DNA from: Psoroptes ovis
Lineage: Eukaryota > Arthropoda > Arachnida > Sarcoptiformes > Psoroptidae
Assembly: GCA_002943765.1 (NCBI GenBank)
Contig: PQWQ01000009.1
Location: forward strand, 310,001 to 374,000
DNA length: 64,000 nucleotides
Direction: 5' to 3'
Positions within the stretch are counted from its first letter, which is position 1; each line of letters starts with the position of its first letter. Below, one piece after another: positions 1 to 9,201 of this stretch. Position numbers and translations under genes: made by a program. Below the pieces are notes generated by a model. That model was not told where the DNA came from and searched no databases. It was given only the letters and a program-made list of their open reading frames with translations.

Positions 1-92
1 GGCAATTTGATACTTTTAATTTTGTTATTGTTGTTTGCATTTTATTTTTGATTAAACTAAAATTGAAATTCCTCTATTTTTGTTGATAAGAA

Positions 93-1223
93 ATGTATAA
101 AATTTTATTCAGTAGTATCATTACATCATTATTCTTCAGAATTATATCAACGGATCCAATACCGGTAATTATAGATACAGATATTGGTCTTTTTCCGGAT
201 GATGTTACAGCAATAGCTATTATGAACAGTTATGTTCATCAAAATAAAGCAATTATACGTGCAATTGTTGCTAATGACAGATATGAAGGAATCGTTCCTG
301 TAATCGATGCAATTAATCATTATTTTAATCGTACAAACATACAAATTGGTGTGACAAAAGATTTAAAAGCACATGATTCTGGTGTCAATGTTACATGGTC
401 CAATTATGTACTCAAACATCATAAACATCCAATGTATCAGCAAAATAATGAAGCTGAAAATGCTCTTTCATTATATAGACGAATGTTATCAATTTCAGAG
501 GATAATAGTGTCATTATATTGTCGATTGGTTATTTTACTAATTTGGGACATTTACTTGAAACAGTTGGTGATGAATATTCACCATTAAATGGTCAGCAAT
601 TGATTCAAAAAAAGGTTAATAAAATGTATGCAATGGCAGGAGAATATCCAATCGGAACTGAATGGAATATTGAAAAACAGATAGATTCGGCTAAAAAAGT
701 CATCAATCAATGGCCAACATCTATCGTATTCGCTGGCTTTGAAGTTGGAAAACATTTACGATGTGGTAAAGGTATAATAAATGATTCAAAATTGATCAAT
801 AGTCCAGTCAAAGAAGCATGGATCATTTCTAAAGAAGCTAATCAAGGAGATGGATGTTTTGATGAAGTTGCTGCATTCATATCGATTAATGGTGTTGAAC
901 CATTCTATCAATTAATTTATGGTACAATGGAAATACTAGATAATGGAACAAATATTTGGCACCCATCTCCAAATAATATGCCAACACGTATGGCTTACAT
1001 TAAGCAGATTGTCGATGATCAACAGATATTGGATAAAATGGATCCATTGATTGACTATAATATTAATTATCAACACATTCCAATTAGATCAGGTCTCTCT
1101 TCATTACATTCATATAATAATTCTTTAAAACATTTTCTTCTATCAATTTTATTGCCACAAAATTTTTTATTCTTTTTTTTCATATGTTTCGGTTTACATT
1201 TACATTTGGATAATTGTTTTTGA
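93..1223 (+). CDS. Secreted inosine/uridine-type nucleoside hydrolase, intronless
   Basis: A 376-residue open frame begins with a hydrophobic N-terminus (residues 1-20) that looks like a signal peptide. The nucleoside-hydrolase calcium/catalytic motif follows at residues 28-37 (DTDIGLFPDD), with aspartates at 28, 30, 36 and 37. The three residues between G and DD match the bacterial-type DTDxGNDVDD spacing rather than the DTDPGIDD of classic IU-NH enzymes. Other family blocks are YAMAGEYP, a WPTSIVFAGFEVG stretch, and a late GCFDEVAAF block carrying the C-terminal metal-site Asp. The expected reaction is hydrolysis of the N-glycosidic bond of ribonucleosides, here probably outside the cell or in the secretory path. 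There are no introns. The last ~50 residues are Phe/Leu-rich and lie opposite the coding sequence of the neighbouring minus-strand gene, so the family domain probably ends near residue 326. Confidence 0.8.
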   Translation: MYKILFSSIITSLFFRIISTDPIPVIIDTDIGLFPDDVTAIAIMNSYVHQNKAIIRAIVANDRYEGIVPVIDAINHYFNRTNIQIGVTKDLKAHDSGVNVTWSNYVLKHHKHPMYQQNNEAENALSLYRRMLSISEDNSVIILSIGYFTNLGHLLETVGDEYSPLNGQQLIQKKVNKMYAMAGEYPIGTEWNIEKQIDSAKKVINQWPTSIVFAGFEVGKHLRCGKGIINDSKLINSPVKEAWIISKEANQGDGCFDEVAAFISINGVEPFYQLIYGTMEILDNGTNIWHPSPNNMPTRMAYIKQIVDDQQILDKMDPLIDYNINYQHIPIRSGLSSLHSYNNSLKHFLLSILLPQNFLFFFFICFGLHLHLDNCF

Positions 1224-1603
1224 TAATAACAACCAACATTTTTCATACAATCCAATAATAATAATGGTTTTTTCAATAAACGTTTTTTATCACAAATAAA
1301 TAAATTCATTTCACATGGCCGATGTGGATATAGATAACGATTTAAATCTATACCATTATAAATACCTGGTTCTGGTACATAACAAATACAAGGAGCATCA
1401 ATATTTGGGTTTGTATTAAATTCATAATCATAAATATCATCATTTAAACCAAATGCTGATTGTAAATTTTCAATAGTTTCATTTAATTGTGATTGTAGAT
1501 GCAAGTCATCGTCATTTTCATCATCATTAGTTGTTTCACAATTTATACCAATTTTCAATGTAATTAATAAGACAAAATAGACACATGTCAATGGCATACA
1601 CAT
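1070..1603 (-). CDS. Small secreted cysteine-rich protein of unknown function
   Basis: A 177-residue intronless frame. Residues 1-22 are hydrophobic and read as a signal peptide. An acidic Asp/Glu/Asn stretch (about residues 25-70) follows, then a C-terminal region with twelve cysteines in motifs such as PCICY, PCEMNLFIC, KCKCK and FCG, interspersed with lysines. The even cysteine count suggests six disulfides. I do not recognise the family; secreted Cys/Lys-rich proteins are common in arthropods. Its 3' end overlaps the 3' coding end of the nucleoside hydrolase by 154 bp in antisense. It is transcribed divergently from CLPTM1, with a 485-bp gap. The start was chosen because it gives the signal peptide; a second in-frame Met lies two codons further on. 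Confidence 0.7.
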   Translation of the reverse strand: MCMPLTCVYFVLLITLKIGINCETTNDDENDDDLHLQSQLNETIENLQSAFGLNDDIYDYEFNTNPNIDAPCICYVPEPGIYNGIDLNRYLYPHRPCEMNLFICDKKRLLKKPLLLLDCMKNVGCYYQKQLSKCKCKPKHMKKKNKKFCGNKIDRRKCFKELLYECNEERPDLIGMC

Positions 1604-2088
1604 TTGGCCAAATTAAACAGATTGAATAATGAAATGATTTGCCTCTTTTTACATTCATTTTTTTTTTATATATCAATTTAACTTAATTTAATTTACGAAA
1701 AAATTAAAAAACATTGGAAACACATGCGTTAAATTTGCAATGCAGCAAGCAAATTGCATCAATGAAAAAAATTTTTCAAATATGACTGTTACAGTCTGAA
1801 TGAGAACATCGCCAGCTTTTTTCCATTGCATTGCAATCATTGTGACTACACATTTAAACATCTTACTCATCAAAGATTTTTTCCTTAAATTTTTTTAGAT
1901 CTTATTTGCATTAAATTATTATTATTTTTATTAAATCAATAATTTATTAAAATTAAAGAAATAAGTGAAATAATTAAAATTATGTAAAAAAATAATATAA
2001 TCTGAAAATTTCGATCTAGTTTTCACCAAAAGGAATTTCTACGATTAATTTTTTTCAATTTTCAAGAATAAAACATTATAATTTTAAA
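1604..2088. other. Intergenic, putative divergent promoter
   Basis: A 485-bp AT-rich gap between the 5' ends of the Cys-rich secreted gene (minus) and CLPTM1 (plus), so it must hold both promoters. A 61-codon open frame on the minus strand here has no recognisable features. I see no clear TATA box. Confidence 0.5.
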
Positions 2089-4282
2089 ATGTCCGATTCT
2101 GATGTGATACCAGCAACCGGTGCAGTTGATCCATCATCAGTCAACAATAATGGTATGTTCATTCCATCTTCATAAAAGTTTTTAATGATTAAATAAATCG
2201 ATTCATTTTAGATCAACAGCAAGAGCAGCAGCAACCACGTGCTTGGGGAATGATTAAAAGTTTAATAATGCGTGCATTATTTTTTTATTTTATTATGTCA
2301 ATGTTTCGTAAACAACCACCACAACCATCGAAAACATCTGGCGATGGTAAAATGTTACCAAGCCCTGGTGCAAACCTTTATCCTAATGGTACACATATGG
2401 ATCTCTTATTATATATTAATGAGGATAAATATGGTCCCGATTTTAATGATTCTAGTCAATTAGTTTGGGCACAATATGATCTTATTTATGGTGATTGGAC
2501 TAGTGGTCCTTCAGGCAATGGTGAATATTTCACCGAAACTAATGTAAAATTATCACCGAATGTTCAAAATAATGGTTCATTGTATTTACATATATTTTTG
2601 TTGCCTAATGGTGCTAGTCCAAATCCAGAGGATAAAGATAATTATAATGCCATGTATACAATTCATAAAACTAAACAATTGAATCGATATAAAAAGCGCT
2701 CCTATAAGAAAACGCACAATCTACTAACTGGACAAACAGCGGCTACTGAAGAAGAACAGAATAAAATCAAACAAAATATACGGCATGAAATATTATCACA
2801 TTGGCATCCAAATCTCACCATAAATCTTATTGATGATCATACACCATGGACACGTGGCCAAGTGCCGGCTCCATTACAAGAATATATTGAATTTGAACCA
2901 ATAAGTGGAAAATATTATCCAATACTTTATATTAATGATTATTGGAATCTAATGCGTGATTATCAACCGATCAATGAAACTGTCACAAACATAACATTTA
3001 GATTCACATATCAACCATTATCATTGTTTAAATGGCAAATGTATACAGCTCAATCTATGCGCAATAAATGGACATCAATTTTAGGACAAGATAATAATGA
3101 ACATGATGATGATGAACAAGATTTATTAAAAGAGACATTTTTGGAGACATCACCTATTTTGCTTGGATTAACTGTCGTCGTTTCAATAACACATTCAATA
3201 TTTGAATTCCTGGCATTCAAAAACGGTAATATACCAATGATTTGATGAAATTTTAAATATTTATTAATTTAAACTCTATTGAATAGATATTCAATTTTGG
3301 CGTAATCGTCGCTCATTGGAAGGTCTTTCAGTTCGATCCGTATTTTTCAATGTATTTCAGTCATTAATAGTTTTACTATATGTTTATGATAATGATACAA
3401 ATTTCATGATTCGCATCAGTGTATTGATTGGTTTAGTGATTGAATTATGGAAAATTAAAAAAGTCGTCAACATTGAACGTGTTGAAAATGAAAATATATT
3501 CGGTTTTATACCAAAAATTCGTATAACTGATAAAGGATCATATGTAGAATCGTCAACCAAAGAATATGATAAGGTAAGTGCCAACTAATATTAATGTATT
3601 CAATATTTGTATTAATAAATCATTTGATTATTATGTTCGGAAATTTCAATTTAGTTGGCATTCAAATATCTATCTTGGATTTTATTTCCATTATTTGTTG
3701 GTTATGCTATTTATTCATTGATATATAATGAACACAAAGGATGGTATTCATTCATATTGAATATGATTTATGGATTTTTATTAACTTTCGGTATGTTCAT
3801 TCGTAATTGTCTTCATTAATTTTTAATAATATGATTGTCTATTGGTATTGTTTACATGAATAGGTTTCATCATGATGACACCACAATTGTTTATCAATTA
3901 TAAGCTTAAATCTGTAGCCCATCTTCCTTGGCGAATGTTGACATATAAATTTTTAAATACATTCATTGATGATATATTTGCGTTCGTTATTAAAATGCCA
4001 ACAATGTATCGTTTAGGATGTTTTCGTGATGATATTATATTTCTAATTTATGTTTATCAACGATGGATATATCGAGTGGATAAAACACGTGTTAATGAAT
4101 ATGGTGTTAGTGGTGAAGAAATAGCCCAAGCAGAACAGTCGCAACCTTTGACAACAAATGAACAAAATGGTAATTTATTGTTAGCATCTGGTGATGATAA
4201 TGATGAGCAAGCTGATGACAGCAATAAACAGTCACAGGACTCTGAAGAATCGCATGCCAAAGAAACGAAAAAAGAAAAATGA
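2089..4282 (+). CDS. CLPTM1: CLPTM1 family multipass membrane protein (cleft lip and palate transmembrane protein 1)
   Basis: Five exons join in frame: 2089-2152, 2212-3225, 3287-3573, 3655-3790 and 3864-4282, giving 639 residues (human CLPTM1 is about 670). Conserved family blocks run right across the exon joins: FEFLAFKN then DIQFWRNRRSLEGLSVRS, FFNVFQS, GSYVESSTKEYD, EHKGWYS, MTPQLFINYKLKSVAHLPWR, FVIKMPTMYR and YQRWIYRVD. A short cytosolic N-terminus precedes the first membrane segment (MRALFFYFIMSMF). A long lumenal domain with several N-x-S/T sites follows, then a C-terminal cluster of membrane helices and an acidic, Gln/Glu-rich tail. In mammals the family acts in the secretory pathway, including GABA-A receptor forward trafficking; the role in this organism is inferred. 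Donors are GTATGT or GTAAGT; introns are 59-81 bp. Confidence 0.95.
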
Positions 4283-5089
4283 TTATGATGACAGAATCTG
4301 TACACAAACATACATATAAACAAGATATATAAATATTGAATTTATAATTTTTTTTTTAATTAAAATTTTGATTGAAAATAAGTTAGAAAAAATATGTGTG
4401 AATACAATTGTTCATTAATGTAGAATTGGAATCAATAATCAACATGATGATTGATTCCAATAATAATATTATTGGATGATAATTCAAACGATTAATTCAA
4501 ATATAAAATTGTAAAGATACTTGGCAAAACACAAAATATTGATATGAGTTTTTAGTGTAAATGGTGTTGATTGATTTTGTTTTATGTTTTACAATTTTTT
4601 TTTCGATGCCTAATTTGTGTTTAGCTAGAATATTGTATATTGCTGCTGTGTGTGATAATGAATCGATTATAAAAATTTTGTCATCAATATTTTTGTAAGA
4701 TGTCAACTGTTGTATTCGTGTGCGGGTACATTGAATGATGATATGAGTAAAAGTTCAATATTTTCTTTTGCCATTTATTGAATTTTTCGTTTGAAAACAT
4801 GTTTTTTTGAATGGCCCATTTCGGACAGTTCAAAACAATGTTTTGTCGATCATTACTTATTAGTTGAACCACAATAAACAATTGTCAACTGCCATGTAAT
4901 TAGCCATTGCTACATTTGGAAGGATTAAAATTTCAATATACAGAAACATATAAATATACATAAATAATTTTTGACCAGATTTAAATAAGGATATATCGTT
5001 ATGTATATATTTTAAATGGATCACATTTATAATTTTTTTTCATTATATGTTATTAATTATTGCTAATGTATTCACGAGGATGCTAATGA
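4283..5089. other. Intergenic between convergent 3' ends, no feature seen
   Basis: About 800 bp of AT-rich sequence between the ends of CLPTM1 (plus) and the FHA-RING gene (minus). Two open frames of 65-69 codons on the minus strand have no family features. The stretch probably consists of two 3' UTRs. Confidence 0.5.
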
Positions 5090-7108
5090 TCATTGAGCCG
5101 ATGATGCAACCGAATCAGGGATGACTTCCTGATATGATCTATCGTGTGAATGATGGAAACGCGATTGTCCAACTTGCGTAACATTTAATGGCCGAATATT
5201 CCAGTTTTGATTTCTGCGAACACGATGCGAACGTGTACGATTGGTATTATTATGATAACTTCGATTGTCAGCTGCAGTATTATTATTAAGTCGACGCCGT
5301 TGATTCGTTGAACGATTTGATGAATGTCGAACCACGTAATTACGATCATCATCATCATCATCGATAATGACGACTGAATTATCCGAATCTGCGTCCAATT
5401 CGATTATTGCTTCGCTGCGGTTCAATTGATCATTAGCTGCATCAATAAAATTAAAAAATCTTCGCATTCGTTCTTCGTCCGACAGATTTGATGAGGCTGA
5501 AGATAGCATCGAGCCATCCACAGCATCCATTGAATCATTTTCATCATCATCGAAGATGTCATCAAAATCTTCATCCATAGCCATCATTGACACATTAAAA
5601 TTATCATCATCATCTTCTTGCGTAGATTCATTGTCTGAGGATGAAGAATCATCTTGTTCATCATCAACATTATCGATTTCATCGGAAATTTCTCCAATTT
5701 CCACGATGGCATCACCTGAGATCCTACTAAGATCTAAAATGCTGGACAACTCATTAAATGATGAACCAAGTTCATTAATGATTTCACTAATTTGTTCAGT
5801 GAATGGGCATAATTCAGTGTTGAATGCAGGATCCATCGATCTCGATTTTATGGTGTTGATACGTTCGCGGAATTCTTCATCGGTTAAATAGTGCTTGAGA
5901 ATTAATTCAATTAGCGAATCGAATTGAATTGATTTATTCATTTTTATAAATTTTTCACGACATATAGGACATTTGTCGTTACGCTGTTTCCATGCATTGA
6001 TACAAGAAAAACAAAATGTATGACCACATTGAAGCACAGTTGGCTCATGCAATATTTCATAACAAATTGAACATAATATTTCATTTCTGATAACTGATTT
6101 CAATTTATCCGAAATTTTCGCTCCATCTGCTTGCTTCAATAATTCTTTTTTCATTGAATTGAATCTTACAAGCATTGAACGAAAATCTTGCTGTTGTGTT
6201 TTGATTTTTTTGTTATATTGTTCATTCAAATCATCCATTTTAGATTGACAGTAGAGCATTTTTTCTCTTAGTTGTTCAATACGTTTATTAACATCCTCAT
6301 AATCGATCGATTCTTTATGATTACAATTTTGAGTTGATTCTTGACCCAAATCTGTTGGTATTCGTTCTTTATTGTTATTATTCATACCATCGTTCATAGT
6401 AAAAAAAGTTTGAGGTATTGTTGGAGATATTTTATCATATGTCGACTTAAAATCGAAATAGTTTTCAACAAATACATAACGAAATGTTGAATTAGCCAAT
6501 GGGCCAAATGTTACAATGGAATCATTCGATAAACGGACAGACCATTGAATTTTTTGACCATTCACATAAATACCATTTGTGCTCTAAAAGTTAGAAAAGA
6601 AATGAAATGACTTTGATCTATTCAACGAAAAATACTCACATTAAGATTGACCAAGTACCAGTTGGAATTTTTATAAACGAATTGTGCGTGTTGTCGTGAA
6701 ATTTCGATAGATGTAATTTGATAATCACATTGGCTATCTCGACCTATTGTTAATTTCTATGAGGAGAAAATTTCGAAGATTAGAATCTAATAATCTAAGC
6801 ATGAAGATGTTGGAATGAATAATTACACTTTTGGACAATATCAAAGCATTGAAACTATTTTGTTCAGGTTTAGTTATAATGCGTATCAAACATGCCGGTA
6901 TGGCAATATCTTTTTTTTCTTCCATCATTAATTGTGATGCCATATGTCGAGCTCGTAAATTCATATCTGCTGATTGAATCTGTTGATCTAAAGGTTGTCT
7001 TGGTTGCTGTTGAATGTCATTGATATTATCATTATTCGAATTTATTTGGCGATTATTAACCATTAAATTGAGTGGTGTATTGATATTTAAACGAATATTA
7101 GTATTCAT
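5090..7108 (-). CDS. FHA-RING E3 ubiquitin ligase (RNF8/CHFR-like)
   Basis: Three exons read on the minus strand: 7108-6827, 6756-6640 and 6583-5090, giving 630 residues. After a Gln/Asn-rich leader (1-65), an FHA domain spans about 70-175 and is interrupted by both introns. It carries the phosphothreonine-binding residues GRDSQCD (from residue 99), SRQH (114-117) and the STNG turn (134-137). A predicted coiled coil (about 225-290, Lys/Glu/Gln-rich) precedes a C3HC4 RING finger starting at about residue 304 (CSICYEIL, then CGHTFCFSC, then CPICREKF). The tail is acidic (Asp/Glu/Ser runs), then Arg/Asn-rich. Vertebrate RNF8 (DNA-damage histone ubiquitylation) has FHA, coiled coil and a terminal RING; CHFR has a PBZ zinc finger after the RING. 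Here the coiled coil argues for RNF8, but the RING is central and there is no PBZ, so the exact orthology is open. Confidence 0.88.
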
Positions 7109-8223
7109 TTTGCTTTTAATTTTCGAAATTCGATTCTAATTTTATAAATAATTGAAACAATTTAAATCAGTTCAAAAATTATTATTGATGATAAAACTCA
7201 CATTTACAAATAATAAACGAAACAAAAATTTTGATGAATTGTAAATAAATATATCTATAAACTGTTATTATTGATATTGCTGAACCATTTCGGAACAAAC
7301 GAAAATAAATATTCAAAAGCACAACAAAAAAAACGAAATTAAATTTTCAAACAAGAAATTTCAACATTCAACGATGATTAAGGTATCAATGAATCGAATA
7401 TCAAAAAGAAATTGGTTGAATAAATGGTGAAATTTTTATCAACGTTAGAGATGCGTTGCTATTAAATTGAAAAATTAGAAAATAAATTTTGCAAATATTA
7501 GAAGAGAATTTCGAAAAATAATCTACAATTAAAACTTACATTCTCAAATTCAAAATTGAGTTTGAAATTCAAAGTTCAAAAATTGAATGTGTCTATGACG
7601 AAGGAGAAGAAATGCAATAAACTATGTCAAAGATTTGACTGGTTATTTCTTTTTTGCCAAAATGATTGCCAATACCATAAACATAAACACAACAAAAATA
7701 GCGGAAAAACAGTGTGTCGACACCTATCACGCAATGCAATTGCAAATGCTTTTGTTGTTTGTTGATCATTTGTCAAGCTGCTCAAATTGTTCACCGGTGG
7801 TGGTGCTGTTTGTTGCTAGATACATTGCCACATTTTTCGAGTTTGCTCAAATTTTTCAAGAAATTGTTTCCTTCTCCAATAGATGGCGCAATTCATCATT
7901 TTGGAGTTTAAAAATATAAATAAACATTGAAAGATGCTTAAACGATAAATATACGTTTAAATTATTAAAAATGAATAATGATGGAGGATCGGTAGAGGAT
8001 GGATTCAATCATCGAATGCAGGAGCAGATTAAGTGAAAAATTTCGTCATTGAATTTAAGAGCAGGAATGAAATATTTGAAATACCAAAGGCATAAAATTA
8101 CGTTCAGATAACGTTGATTTATTGGATATACAAAAATTAAATTGCTTTCAATAGGTTTTTTCAACATTTCCCAAATTAAAATAACGTTAAATACGTATAG
8201 AATATGAATACTTAATAGTGTTA
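7109..8223. other. Intergenic region with AGATGGCGCAATT motif
   Basis: About 1.1 kb between the 5' end of the FHA-RING gene and the 3' end of the ZMAT5-like gene. Overlapping short open frames at 7556-7919 lack any recognisable feature and are judged chance. A relatively GC-rich 13-mer at 7881-7893 recurs exactly at 45719-45731. Confidence 0.45.
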
Positions 8224-8784
8224 TCATTTATTCAACATTTTTGCTAATAAATCAATACGTTTATCGGAAACGAAATTGAAACGTGACTCTATCCATTTAT
8301 TCAAAAATAATTCTTTACGTAATTTTCTTTTCGACAATCGATGCATTGTGGTAGTGATGTTATGATAATAATATGCATTTAAATTATCTACAATCATTTT
8401 TTGATGTAAAATATTCAAAAAATATTGCCGATAATGATCAATTTGATCATCAGTGAATAGATGAGAATTTTTACATTGTAAGCCATAACGGCATTGATTT
8501 TTTATTGTTATTTTTCCATTGTTATCACCGTCAATATCGTTGAAATGAAATTTACAACTTTTTCGTTTATACAATATTTCTTGTAGATATTGAATATGAT
8601 TAGGTTCGGTGAATATTAAATTCAAATTTTGTGATCCAAATTTTTTAACAATTAATTCCAATTGATTGAATTCAAATTGCGCTTTATTCATTCGATGTAA
8701 TTGACTTTGATGATGTTTTTTGCGATCTTGTAACGTATCACGAAATGATCGTTGACAATATTCGCACTGATATTGTTTTCCCAT
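8224..8784 (-). CDS. ZMAT5: ZMAT5-like U11/U12 snRNP 20 kDa protein (minor spliceosome)
   Basis: An intronless 186-residue frame. The N-terminus (MGKQYQCEYCQRSFRD) is a U1-type C2H2 zinc finger with cysteines 7 and 10 and histidines near 24 and 30. It closely resembles the MGKRYxCDYC start of ZMAT5, the U11/U12-20K protein. A CCCH zinc finger follows with C77, C98, C104 and H108; an Asp/Gly/Asn insertion lengthens the first C-to-C spacing. The C-terminal WIESRFNF block fits the WLEKR region of the family. The protein belongs to the U11/U12 di-snRNP that recognises U12-type introns. It is transcribed divergently from the glucosidase II gene, 417 bp away. Confidence 0.85.
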   Translation of the reverse strand: MGKQYQCEYCQRSFRDTLQDRKKHHQSQLHRMNKAQFEFNQLELIVKKFGSQNLNLIFTEPNHIQYLQEILYKRKSCKFHFNDIDGDNNGKITIKNQCRYGLQCKNSHLFTDDQIDHYRQYFLNILHQKMIVDNLNAYYYHNITTTMHRLSKRKLRKELFLNKWIESRFNFVSDKRIDLLAKMLNK

Positions 8785-9201
8785 TTATTATTAATTTTTA
8801 AAAATTTTTAAAAAATTGAAAAATTGGAGTTTATCAATTTTGTTATTGCATAGGCAAAACAATTATGAACAATGCCTAGATGGCTGGAGTGTGCTCGTTT
8901 ATAAACTCATCTGTGAGGTACCTATTTGCATCTGGCAGCCTATTCCAACCCAAGATGGACAGTTCATATTAACGAAATGAAAAACATTTTTAATCTAATT
9001 TTTTTTTTTTGATGATTTGTATTTTAAAACTGGTTCATTCAATTCAAGACATTAAAAACTACGATTAACGATTACATTCAAGACCAGAATTCATTTCTTA
9101 TTAGTTAGATTTTTGATTTGATAAATACAATTCATTAATATTTGTTTCATGATATGATCAACAAATTCCTAAAACTGTTTTCGATCTCAAACAATGTCAG
9201 A
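8785..9201. promoter_or_regulatory. Divergent promoter region (ZMAT5-like / glucosidase II)
   Basis: The 417-bp gap between two divergent starts. Positions 8870-8970 are clearly more GC-rich than the surroundings and include AGATGGCTGG at 8879-8888, a variant of a motif seen near other 5' ends in this window. Promoter function is inferred from position only. Confidence 0.45.

Noticed and set aside
1688..1873. 61-codon minus-strand frame starting with several Met codons
   Set aside because: No signal, domain or splice context; lies in the divergent promoter region.
4057..4323. 88-codon Ser/Cys-rich minus-strand frame
   Set aside because: Antisense of the Glu/Gln-rich tail of CLPTM1; composition is what that complement gives.
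5556..5891. 111-codon Ser-rich plus-strand frame
   Set aside because: Antisense of the acidic Asp/Glu tail of the FHA-RING gene, which yields Ser/Ile/Leu by complement.
7556..7919. Overlapping plus-strand frames of 65-94 codons
   Set aside because: Several frames compete, none with motifs; no splice sites connect them to a gene.
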